Assembly (NCBI GenBank): GCA_029262035.1
Contig: JAJDAE010000059.1
Coordinates: forward strand, 1-53,572
Reading direction: 5' to 3'
DNA length: 53,572 nucleotides
From: Candidatus Zhuqueibacterota bacterium
GTDB taxonomy: Bacteria > Zhuqueibacterota > Zhuqueibacteria > Oceanimicrobiales > Oceanimicrobiaceae
Position numbers and translations under genes: made by a program. Each line of letters opens with the position of its first letter. The stretch's first letter is position 1. Shown in pieces: positions 32,701 through 39,617 of this stretch. The notes under the pieces were generated by a model that worked only from the letters and a program-made list of their open reading frames with translations, did not search any database and was not told where the DNA came from.

Positions 32701-33851
32701 CGTTCACACACGAATTTGGTATGCGTGTTAATAAAAGACTCAAAAAATGGAATTGCCTTCTTATAGTAAGTTAAAGCTAAAAGGGGATCGATTTTTTTGT
32801 AGAGGTTCCCAAGCAAACGATATGAATCACCTATGGATGTCAATTCTACGTATTTCTCAATCCGAGTTATTGTTCTATACATAGGACCAAAACTGATAAC
32901 TCTAGATAAGTACTGAATTGCTCTTTCAGAGTCGTTAAGTTTGAAATAGATTTTACCAATTGAGTAATAATTGTACAACTCGTCCGATTCCGATTCGAAC
33001 ACCATTTTTTCTAGCAGCCGAGAAATCGTCTTTTCCACTTCATTTGAATTAACCAATACCCGCGCCAAGCCATCTATAGCTTTGGAATAAACATTTATGT
33101 TTTGTCTTGGGCTATGTGACATTGAATTAATGGCTTTTTGGTAAAAATCCGCAGCAGATTCATTTTTTTCAAGTAAAGAGTAGTAGTCAGCAATGAGACT
33201 CAGGTCAAAAGCTTTAAAATCTTTACCTTCCAGACCAGTTTTTAAATCACTTATTTCCTTTTGAAAATGTTGCCTTTTTTCTTCATCAGTTTTGAAATTT
33301 CCTAGCTGTGTCGATTCATAATGTTTTATATCAAGTAAATGTTGTTCAATTAATTGATGGATTCTCTTCTGATCTTTTTCAGGGATAGAAATATCAAAGA
33401 ACATCTTTTTTGCTCTTCCAAGTGGCGATTTATTTTTTCTAAAAATTATATTTCTGTAGAATCTAACGATATTCGAAACTGTTTTTTCTATATCTTCAGT
33501 TAACTCAATGGCTTTTTTTAGACTTTGTGTAGCTTTTGACTTTTTATTGCTGTATTCGTATAAATACGCTAAATTGACTAAAACGTCGTCCTTGTTTGGT
33601 TCTCTTTCAAGCAAATACATAAAATTTGCAATTCCTTCCTCTCGCAACCTTGGATCGTTATCGTCAAACGACCGTTTAAGATAGTACTCTCTGATTTGTT
33701 TCAACAATGCAAAATCTTTGAAGGGTAGATGGTTATATTGAGGAGACAGAATTTTCTGAACGAGCACTTTTGCTCTATCAAATTCTTTAGAACCAAGGTC
33801 ACTTCTAATAACCTGTTCAAGCTCAATATTCGATAAGTTACTGTTGTCCAT
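29790..33851 (-). CDS. Large soluble TPR-repeat histidine kinase
   Basis: A 1353-residue protein without membrane segments. Residues about 50-780 are tandem tetratricopeptide repeats (for example ADFYQKAINSMSHSP, AIQYLSRVISFGP, AIQTYEIIITEQKNDF), suited to binding protein partners. Residues about 800-1100 are an alpha-helical region of unknown fold. A likely dimerisation segment with histidine is near YHAMQHKIGDLEKQ (about 1155). The C-terminus is a GHKL ATPase: N box SKNAVQSI, G1 SDTGIGM and G2 GSGWGLTII. It should phosphorylate the sigma-54 regulator encoded 18 bases downstream. A cytosolic kinase with such a long TPR sensor implies an internal protein signal. No promoter could be assigned upstream. 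Confidence 0.85.
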   Translation of the reverse strand: MDNSNLSNIELEQVIRSDLGSKEFDRAKVLVQKILSPQYNHLPFKDFALLKQIREYYLKRSFDDNDPRLREEGIANFMYLLEREPNKDDVLVNLAYLYEYSNKKSKATQSLKKAIELTEDIEKTVSNIVRFYRNIIFRKNKSPLGRAKKMFFDISIPEKDQKRIHQLIEQHLLDIKHYESTQLGNFKTDEEKRQHFQKEISDLKTGLEGKDFKAFDLSLIADYYSLLEKNESAADFYQKAINSMSHSPRQNINVYSKAIDGLARVLVNSNEVEKTISRLLEKMVFESESDELYNYYSIGKIYFKLNDSERAIQYLSRVISFGPMYRTITRIEKYVELTSIGDSYRLLGNLYKKIDPLLALTYYKKAIPFFESFINTHTKFVCERLANCYYEVAKKDSGFMEKALQEAERLIKICQGNAKFWYAGNLLIGDIFLEAGDFEKCKAYYQKCIKQKPKDIAAYDKIVKMHEKKGDYKEAINTVNQILTLPTQKDDQKSYEWNLFRLAELHLLDGNRSKAEELWREIVEDKSPENLTAVKRLLRLYSKQDDFEKYDSLYERRINALKTDVKFNEPSKNNIVFLELIAKYFYDRKKFKRCKRYNNLILEIDPYDAIAITRNANILMFEKKLDEAESEIKKIYNFQEDSIALFYLGEIYLRKGKHADAIHHFTESYFRSGSNSNNRHLAALDKVAQTHKIKGDYTFAIQTYEIIITEQKNDFRALTSMADCYVKRNNKGDKEKAFDNLVKVIKERPRDKVTIVRIVELLKESIDLPNVKTAFKEWIEIQPDNVKKEIIEQITAISTFEQPINKILEELFLTSSHFVRAVITHYFMKQTIYLYIFHDRLSFDSIYDYVNHIFSLLETIEDEDILDLVSEYFASSKGAYLEFSIAQFQPILNNIQQEIESCLVNTNHLIQLKKEINIFLNERDKFRKKEYALSFEQIDLIQQLNYKVRSYRKNIPNSEIVFNPSTKVYKMDASTYNYFLQSLEEVIENYLIKIFKLSLERRIVFSVNEDEMEGAISLQLHCEFDYESIQKPKISQIEKELKNFITKHNQTSFLCIVIHFDSYEYKINFKCTLPETNEFLKYMISTYENFDAFHKEKDYWKRSKNLFLESFERPVENRDFMTNYLILQMSSLYEHCKKESMLELNISRPYHAMQHKIGDLEKQRDRKGQQEILNELKELAELPQKYFKRFKFPILTVESVTELLSTICDSFNQLYNNESIYFELYFKPTDDYTNEFSKIRMEDCFYCLSKNAVQSIQEKQKRKAKEYVRFSIERAGNFQKIECSDTGIGMNPEDTKNIFQEGQHKSNKEMGSGWGLTIIKEAVDLHDGYIEPSSDGINKGMKFAIYLPIKNYN

Positions 33852-34447
33852 ATCGACTCGAAATGTTTTAAATAACTCCCAACAGAATAATTAACTCAGG
33901 TAGCATTCCGGTGAATAGTCCCTCTTGGATTATTTATAAATTCCCGCCATTGTTGCTTCACGAAATAATTTAAAAATTTAAATTCCATCAATCCGACAAT
34001 ATTGCAAAATCAATCTTATCTAGGGGAACATTTATAGTTTTTATTTTCGAGAAGAGAAAAACGCCTTGGTGCACTACCAACAATATAACAACCAATGATT
34101 CCTTTTCAACAAAAATTTGAGGTTTTTCGCAGGTCAGGATTGTAAATTAAAAGAACTCCAGAAGGCCCTTTGCCCAACTACTTCTGATTTTACAATTTAA
34201 TATGGAAGTAAAACCGGACTTGAACTGACGCCCCCTTGCCCCCAGAAAAGTGAGCTGTCTGTAAATAACTATAACTTGCACGGACGTAAGTCAATGAAAC
34301 CCAATAAATACTACCGAAAAAAATGGTCAAGATTTGCTACCATTCACTAGCGAAAAATAGAATAAAATGGGGTAAAATAGAGTAAAATAGAAAAGGGATA
34401 CAACCGAAGCTATATCCCATAAAATTAACTAATTACTTGATTTTATT
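33852..34447. other. Non-coding region between the accessory genes and tRNA-Ala
   Basis: No gene is supported. At about 34203-34233 the - strand contains GTTCAAGTCCGG followed by TTTTACTTCCA, which resembles the T-loop and 3' end of a tRNA without the rest; it may be a leftover integration site. At 34355-34395 TAAAAT(A/G)G is repeated in tandem three to four times. Both features next to an intact tRNA gene suit an old integration zone (inference). Confidence 0.4.
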
Positions 34448-34524
34448 TGGTGGAGCCGATGGGGATCGAACCCACGACCTCATGACTGCCAGTCATGCGC
34501 TCTCCCAAACTGAGCTACGGCCCC
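34448..34524 (-). tRNA. tRNA-Ala (anticodon GGC)
   Basis: A complete tRNA on the - strand with encoded CCA. Acceptor GGGGCCG pairs with CGGCTCC (one G-U). The D arm is GCTC/GAGC, and the anticodon stem CATGA/TCATG encloses loop CTGGCAG, so the anticodon is GGC. The T arm is GTGGG-TTCGATC-CCCAT. It marks the junction between accessory and core genes, the usual position for site-specific integration; no integrase or duplicated 3' end was seen in the window. Confidence 0.97.
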
Positions 34525-34858
34525 TAATGAGGGCAAAAACATACATAATTACATTTAAAAAGTCAAGCGTTACTTCCTATAAAAAAGCTCCTTCATAACT
34601 CTTTCAGCAATCAATTCATAAATCCGTTTACTAAAATAAAAGCCATCCTCAACTTTGCTTCTTATACTTAGTATTCTTAATTCGGTGTCTTGTTCGGAAT
34701 TCTTCATCGTATTTCCAATTATTGGAGCGTTTCCGCAGTGAGAGTGAACGGATTACATTTCCCATCTAAACATCTATTATTTAAGCTATTTAGCTATGAT
34801 TCATATCGACGCTTTGTTACAAAACTTTAAAATAATAAATAAGAGAGAATTAATTCAT

Positions 34859-34979
34859 CGTAGCAAAGATTTTTTGAAACAAAAAAATATTAAACTACGT
34901 TATTTTTTATATGAGTTCAATCTCATATAAAAGTTCCTTCCTCCTCCGAGCCGTTCTAATTGGACGGCTCTTTTTTTAT
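34859..34979 (+). ncRNA. Candidate small RNA with CU-rich seed and terminator
   Basis: A + strand sequence with CGTAG/CTACG (34859-34863, 34895-34899), a perfect TATATGAG/CTCATATA hairpin (34908-34915, 34922-34929), an unpaired CU-rich stretch TTCCTTCCTCCTCC (34934-34947) and a strong terminator GAGCCGT/ACGGCTC (34948-34954, 34964-34970) with seven T residues. The terminator faces + although no + strand gene precedes it. A CU-rich loop before a terminator is typical of RNAs that mask ribosome binding sites. The promoter is not clear. The terminator overlaps the 3' end of the - strand gene ending at 34956. The remaining part of 34525-34858 has no recognised feature. Confidence 0.4.
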
Positions 34980-35786
34980 ATCCCCACCTCTCTTCCAGAA
35001 AGGATAAACAATCCTAGCCAATAAGTTTTCAGGGTAGGTTGCCTCCATACCTTCAAACCCAATTTCTTCTGGCTGTATTTCATTTTCGGGCCAATAAACT
35101 GTGCCGAAGAGCCAATCCCAAATGCTGAGCACGATTCCAAAATTCTGCCCGCCTTTGCCATGCACCTCCACATCATGGTGCCACACATGCATAAGGGGAG
35201 AATTAAAAATATACTTGAACGGACCCCAATCAATTGACAAATTGGCATGATTTAAGTTCTGCATCAGCGTGCCGATTATTGCGATTAAAAACACAATACT
35301 GCTGTCTGCCCCCATAATAACAAGAGGTAAATATGACAGGGTCTTATAAACAATAACTTCGCCCCAATGAAATCGGAAATTACCGATCCAATCTAACTCC
35401 TTAATGCTGTGGTGGAGTTTGTGAAGCTCCCACAACCAGGGTACATTATGAAGCAACCGATGGATATTCCATTCAATGAAATCTTTGGCAATAAAAAAAA
35501 TGAGAAACTGTAGCCAGAATGGTAAACCAGAAAGCAATGCAAAAGACTCTGGTAATGGCACGCCATTTGAACTCAAAAATGAATTGAATAAAAAAAGTAT
35601 TTTACCAATGGCAATCGCAAGCAGCACACCAAGGTAATGCCCGTTAAAAACCAACCAAAACAAATCCTGCCCAATGCCCTCCCGCAAAATTTTTTGTTGT
35701 TTACGCCAAGGATTGATCCTTTCTGCTAAAAAACAAAATAAAGAAATGGCCATCAGCCAGAAATAATATTGTAAATATACAGGCAT
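34956..35786 (-). CDS. Sterol desaturase / fatty acid hydroxylase family membrane protein
   Basis: A 276-residue integral membrane di-iron oxygenase. Histidine clusters of the family are present: HRLLH (about 111-115), HKLHH (about 124-128), and HVWHHD with a later histidine (about 201-206). Four hydrophobic segments surround them (residues 5-18, 45-70, 85-105, 148-170). Family members insert oxygen into sterols, carotenoids, fatty acids or ether lipids; the substrate is open. AGGGGAAAAT precedes the ATG. It is a single - strand gene, separated from the PorV operon by a terminator. It is the first core gene next to the tRNA. Confidence 0.9.
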   Translation of the reverse strand: MPVYLQYYFWLMAISLFCFLAERINPWRKQQKILREGIGQDLFWLVFNGHYLGVLLAIAIGKILFLFNSFLSSNGVPLPESFALLSGLPFWLQFLIFFIAKDFIEWNIHRLLHNVPWLWELHKLHHSIKELDWIGNFRFHWGEVIVYKTLSYLPLVIMGADSSIVFLIAIIGTLMQNLNHANLSIDWGPFKYIFNSPLMHVWHHDVEVHGKGGQNFGIVLSIWDWLFGTVYWPENEIQPEEIGFEGMEATYPENLLARIVYPFWKRGGDIKKEPSN

Positions 35787-35951
35787 ATTTTCCCCTTTTC
35801 TAGAAAAAAGTAAAACGCACTAATTACATCCATCGACAAAAGCGAAACATAATCCCAACTAAACAGCGCGAGGTGTACTTCCTGATTGTTCTTAACTCAA
35901 GAGCATAAAATAATTAATGCGAAGTTTAATGTCAACGGATAGAAACAAAAG

Positions 35952-35979
35952 AAAGTCCGGTCGTTACTGACCGGACTTT
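35952..35979 (-). terminator. Intrinsic terminator after the PorV operon
   Basis: AAAGTCCGGTC (35952-35962) pairs with GACCGGACTTT (35969-35979) around a six-base loop. T-rich sequence follows on the - strand. It lies downstream of the gene ending at 36072. Confidence 0.8.
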
Positions 35980-36071
35980 ATAGTGGGGCGCCTAAGATAA
36001 GTCTACACGCAAAAAATACTTAAATGCCGGGTTGTCTAAATTCTATTTGTATTAAATCAGTTTGGGGCAAT

Positions 36072-37307
36072 TCATAGTATATCCACATATTTATAATGTA
36101 CCCATCCAAATGCGCCATTTCTTAATTTAACTTTGACCCAATTGTATTCTTTTTTAATGAATTCTAATCTTTGATTCTTTTTAATTTTTCCTGCTTTTCT
36201 AAAGTTTGTCCCGGGGCCTGAGCGAACATTGAGCACGGTCGCTTTCACAACTACATAGCGTGTTCCTTTATATGATTTCTTATTTTTCTTGCGAACTGTT
36301 TTGCGTGTAGCTGAATAGGGTCGGTCCGGCTTAGCATAGCTTTTTTTGGGGCTTGGCGAAAAAGAAAATGTCAAAGAAACCCGATGAATATCATCATTCA
36401 AAATATGGTCATTCGTATAACCGTAGTTTAGTTCCAGGGAATGATTGGACAGCGGCATATGAACGCCAAGACCACCAGAAATTTGTTTGTCAAAATAACC
36501 TACCCGTACAGGGAACGCATCTATGGGGCGAAATTCGAGTCCAAAGTGAAAAGAAGGATCTAACCCACCGGTTTTATTAACGTCGGCCGAAAGTGTAAAT
36601 CCATCGGCTAAATCATATGCGGTGCCAAAGCGAAATGTCATCGGTACTCCTTCGGTTAGTCCACTCTTCCATCTATAATCGGTGCCAATATCCTGTGCGA
36701 GTAAGGCAAGAGAAAGCCGATCACTCACATGCAATAAAATACCGGCATCGAATCCTAAACCGGTTGCAGTGTCAGTATCCAAATTATTCTGTATGAACTT
36801 CACATTGCCGCCGAATGAAAAACTACGTCCGATTGATCGGCTGAGCGAAAAGAAAAAGGCATTCTGAGAATTACCAAAAAAATACTCCGGCTCTACGGTA
36901 TTAGCCGACCTGCCTTCAATGTCATTAATGCGTAAGCCAATCCAGCTCAATCCAACAGTCATAAAACCTCCTACCGGTAAAACGCTGCTGGCAAAATTAA
37001 ATGTCCGGTCAAAAGGTAAATCTACATTCATAAATTCAAACTGGAAATTGGAAATTTGATCGATGCCGGCAGGATTCCAAAAGGCCGCAGAAGGATCATC
37101 CGCAATCGCCGAAAAAGCCCCGCTTAACCCAAGCGCTCTTGCACCTACTCCCATGCGTAAAAAAGCGCCGGGCTGACCGTTGCTATTCTTATTTATTGCA
37201 TCGACTTTTGGATTTTGAGCAAAAACAGAACCCGTGAAAAAAAAACTTATTGAAAGTAGAACGACAAAAATATATTTATACTCGAAGTTGAATGTGCTAT
37301 GCTGCAT
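36072..37307 (-). CDS. PorV/PorQ-family outer-membrane protein with C-terminal SH3 domain
   Basis: A 411-residue secreted protein. The N-terminus has a signal peptide (IFVVLLSISFFF, cleaved after VFA). Residues 35-310 form a FadL-like beta-barrel of the PorV/PorQ type, with GVGARALGLSGAF and WNPAGI near the start. A basic linker (KKSYAKPDRPYSATRKTVRKKNKKSYKG) leads to a bacterial SH3 domain (VVKATVLNVRSGPGTNFRKAGKI ... FGWVHYKYV) that usually binds peptidoglycan. PorV acts as shuttle in type IX secretion; no other such component is here. ATG 37307 has AGAGGA seven bases before; a start at 37352 would spoil the signal peptide. Last gene of the sigma-54 operon. Confidence 0.82.
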   Translation of the reverse strand: MQHSTFNFEYKYIFVVLLSISFFFTGSVFAQNPKVDAINKNSNGQPGAFLRMGVGARALGLSGAFSAIADDPSAAFWNPAGIDQISNFQFEFMNVDLPFDRTFNFASSVLPVGGFMTVGLSWIGLRINDIEGRSANTVEPEYFFGNSQNAFFFSLSRSIGRSFSFGGNVKFIQNNLDTDTATGLGFDAGILLHVSDRLSLALLAQDIGTDYRWKSGLTEGVPMTFRFGTAYDLADGFTLSADVNKTGGLDPSFHFGLEFRPIDAFPVRVGYFDKQISGGLGVHMPLSNHSLELNYGYTNDHILNDDIHRVSLTFSFSPSPKKSYAKPDRPYSATRKTVRKKNKKSYKGTRYVVVKATVLNVRSGPGTNFRKAGKIKKNQRLEFIKKEYNWVKVKLRNGAFGWVHYKYVDIL

Positions 37308-37351
37308 TTTTACATCCTCTACAAAATTCTTAAATTCGTTGTCATCATCCA

Positions 37352-38041
37352 TTAGTCATTTGATACTGCAATTTTTATAACTTTTTGTTCATTTTCAGCT
37401 TGGATCGAGCAGAAATAAACACCATTAGCAACATAATCTCCATATCTGTTTTTCCCATCCCAGAAATCTTCAGTATGCTCGCCTTGACGTTTGCCCTGTT
37501 TTTTTACGAGTGTTGTTACAATGTTTGAATTCACATCAAAAATTTTTATGGTTACTTCAGCAGATTTCTTCAACTCATATCGTATTAAAGTCTGCTCCTG
37601 TCCTACTTTAAACGGGTTTGGGAAATTATAGGCCAGCGGTTGCAAAAGCGCTTCATCTGAAACAGGAGGATCATCTGAGTTGCCATCATCTCCTTTATCA
37701 TCATCATTTTTGGGGATATATATTCCGCTTTCATCTGAAAAATTACTTTCATTACCAGACAAATCAATGGCTGTAACCGCAAAAAAATACTGGCTGTCAC
37801 TTTTCAGGCCATCAATTTGGTAAGCTGTAATATTCCCAACGTACAAAGACTCCTGATAATCACGAGAATTCGTTCCATAGTAAACTTTATAACCCGCCAG
37901 GTCGTTTTCAGAATTTGCATCCCACGACAAACTCACTGAACTTGCAAAACCAGAACTTGTAAGCAAAGTCGTAAAAAATGTTGCAAAAATTAATTTGAGC
38001 AGCTTCAAAAATCGTAAGTGATAACTTCGATGTTTAAACAT
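37352..38041 (-). CDS. Secreted FN3 and FlgD-like domain protein
   Basis: A 229-residue exported protein. A signal peptide lies in residues 1-34 (LLKLIFATFFTTLLTSSGFA). A fibronectin type III domain spans about 36-110 (SLSWDANSENDLAGYKVYYG ... YFFAVTAIDLSGNES), followed by an acidic linker (KNDDDKGDDGNSDD). The end is a FlgD-Ig-like C-terminal domain with NFPNPFK and FWDGKNRYGDYVANGVYF, typical of secreted proteins in FCB-group bacteria. ATG 38041 has AGGAAAAC six bases upstream; 38065 is the longer alternative. Its stop overlaps the frame of the PorV gene, and the receiver gene is directly upstream, so all are one operon. Role in the envelope is unknown. Confidence 0.8.
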   Translation of the reverse strand: MFKHRSYHLRFLKLLKLIFATFFTTLLTSSGFASSVSLSWDANSENDLAGYKVYYGTNSRDYQESLYVGNITAYQIDGLKSDSQYFFAVTAIDLSGNESNFSDESGIYIPKNDDDKGDDGNSDDPPVSDEALLQPLAYNFPNPFKVGQEQTLIRYELKKSAEVTIKIFDVNSNIVTTLVKKQGKRQGEHTEDFWDGKNRYGDYVANGVYFCSIQAENEQKVIKIAVSND

Positions 38042-38064
38042 GATGTTTTCCTGAACTATGAGCA

Positions 38065-38406
38065 TTAAATCATCTTTTTAATTAAGGTCAAAATATGACT
38101 GGGTTTTGCTGGCTTTTCCAAAATCTGCCTATCTTTCCCAGTCGTGATTCTAATTTTATAGCCGGTTAAAAAAATAACTTTCAACCGGCTATCCTGAGCG
38201 CTAAACTGTTTTATTAATTTTAAACCATCAGAGTCGGGCAGCTTGTAATCAGTAATAATTAATTGATATTTTCCTGCTCTAAACATTTTCAAAGCACTTT
38301 TTGCGTTAAATGCAACATCTGCCTCGTACCCCTCGTCATCCAGAAAATCCTTCAAAACCAGCGCCGAATCCCGGGCATCATCAATTAGTAGTATCTTTTT
38401 TTTCAT
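38065..38406 (-). CDS. Single-domain response regulator receiver
   Basis: A 113-residue CheY-like receiver. It has the acidic pair in LLIDDARDS, phospho-acceptor Asp in IITDYKLPDSDG, Thr in IFLTGYK and Lys in LEKPAKP, all in the right order. It has no output domain, so it would act by protein contact. Start at 38406 gives the standard receiver N-terminus (KKKILLIDD); a GTG at 38448 would add 14 residues. The gene follows the LysM gene on the same strand after about 80 bases and abuts the FN3 gene. The histidine kinase at 41031 is a possible partner. Confidence 0.88.
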   Translation of the reverse strand: MKKKILLIDDARDSALVLKDFLDDEGYEADVAFNAKSALKMFRAGKYQLIITDYKLPDSDGLKLIKQFSAQDSRLKVIFLTGYKIRITTGKDRQILEKPAKPSHILTLIKKMI

Positions 38407-38489
38407 TTTTCTATAATCTTCAAAAAGTTCAGGGGAGATGAATTGCACCTAAAAGGCCCTCCCAAGATGGTTCACGTCCCCTTGAATCT

Positions 38490-39341
38490 TTAACCGACTA
38501 ATTCTTTTTCCTTTTCGTTTTCATTTTCTTCTACTAAAGGCTTATCGAGTTCAGTTTCATCCTGACCAGTAGAGAAATAATTCTGACGTAGTAATCCCGG
38601 GTCAACTTCTTTTTCCCCATCCTCGCCATCATTTTCGTCTTCTTTAATCTCTTCTAATTGATGAGCATCGCCATAATACTCAACGTTTTCAGATTTTCTC
38701 TTGCGAATAAAAAAGAAAATCCCAATTGCGAAAATTACAACCGCTACCACACCATAAAGTAACATGCTGCTTTCAGAAGCATTCTGCTCAAAATCTGCAT
38801 CTTCACTCAAATATTCCAACTCAGGGGTTTCTTCATACACAATAAGCGGCGCCTTTTCTTGAGCACTCTGGTCGGTGGCCTCCACTTCTTCAGATTGAAT
38901 TGCGGTTACAATCTCCTCATTCTGCACTAATGGTATGCTTGAAACGACGGCTTCAGATTCTATAACGGACTCGCTCACCGGTGGCCTTTCCTTGCGATGC
39001 CCTGAGGCTATCAAGCGTTCCTGGGTTTGAATCAAATCATTAACCGAGGATAGTCTTTGTGTTGTTCTGATTTCCCGCATGGCCTCGTAGCTCGGGATAA
39101 TAATATTTTCTCCCGGGTAAACTTTATTGCCATTGGGCGCCCGATTAATCAATTCCAACTCACGCCAAAAGGACGCATCCCCGTAATACTGAATGGCGAT
39201 TTTGCTCAACCATTCCCCTTCCTGAATTTGGTGATACTGGGGCTGTTCCACTAACAAAAATTTGCTCATTAAATTCCTTGCCGGTTCCAGCATAAATGTA
39301 AATACAACCAGAAAAAATGTGGCTAAAAAATACTGTTTCAT
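38490..39341 (-). CDS. LysM-domain membrane protein
   Basis: A 283-residue protein. A hydrophobic N-terminus (residues 4-20) serves as signal anchor, followed by one LysM domain at about 35-84 (HQIQEGEWLSKIAIQYYGD ... VYPGENIIIPS), which binds glycan strands of the cell wall. An acidic spacer (about 100-190), a transmembrane helix (about 195-212, YGVVAVVIFAIGIFFFI) and a strongly acidic cytoplasmic tail follow. A glycan-binding domain outside and a charged tail inside would suit sensing or scaffolding. GGGAGGATATC precedes the ATG. It is the first gene after the sigma-54 promoter at 39409-39423. Layout resembles FimV-like proteins without clear homology. Confidence 0.78.
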   Translation of the reverse strand: MKQYFLATFFLVVFTFMLEPARNLMSKFLLVEQPQYHQIQEGEWLSKIAIQYYGDASFWRELELINRAPNGNKVYPGENIIIPSYEAMREIRTTQRLSSVNDLIQTQERLIASGHRKERPPVSESVIESEAVVSSIPLVQNEEIVTAIQSEEVEATDQSAQEKAPLIVYEETPELEYLSEDADFEQNASESSMLLYGVVAVVIFAIGIFFFIRKRKSENVEYYGDAHQLEEIKEDENDGEDGEKEVDPGLLRQNYFSTGQDETELDKPLVEENENEKEKELVG

Positions 39342-39408
39342 GATATCCTCCCAATAAAATTATTGATTAAAGTCAAATTCTAATCAAGCAAACGACATCT
39401 CTCTTTTG

Positions 39409-39423
39409 GCAAAAGCGGTGCCA
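39409..39423 (-). promoter_or_regulatory. Sigma-54 (-24/-12) promoter
   Basis: On the - strand TGGCAC (complement of 39418-39423), five bases, and TTGC (complement of 39409-39412) match the -24/-12 consensus with GG and GC at the required spacing. The start site would be near 39398, about 57 bases before the LysM ATG. A dyad ATGTA-AAAAG-TACAT at 39594-39608, about 175-190 bases upstream, is a candidate activator site. The gene for a sigma-54 activator ends at 39618. Confidence 0.7.
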
Positions 39424-39617
39424 AATAGAAATATCTTTTAAAAAGAAGAACTAATTTATGAAAGAATAGAAAAAGATATGGTGTTCTGGGATATTTTGAG
39501 GGTAAATAAACACAAGGGGCTTTGCAATTTTTTATAGAAATCTAAAGCTGTTGTTTTGAGAGAAGATAAAACCGGAGTGAAAATATGTAACGTATGTAAA
39601 AAGTACATTAATAAAAA

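Noticed and set aside
34448-34524. Duplicated tRNA-Ala 3' end as left attachment site
   Set aside because: I looked for the same 3' sequence in the left part of the window and did not find it; the left boundary may lie outside.
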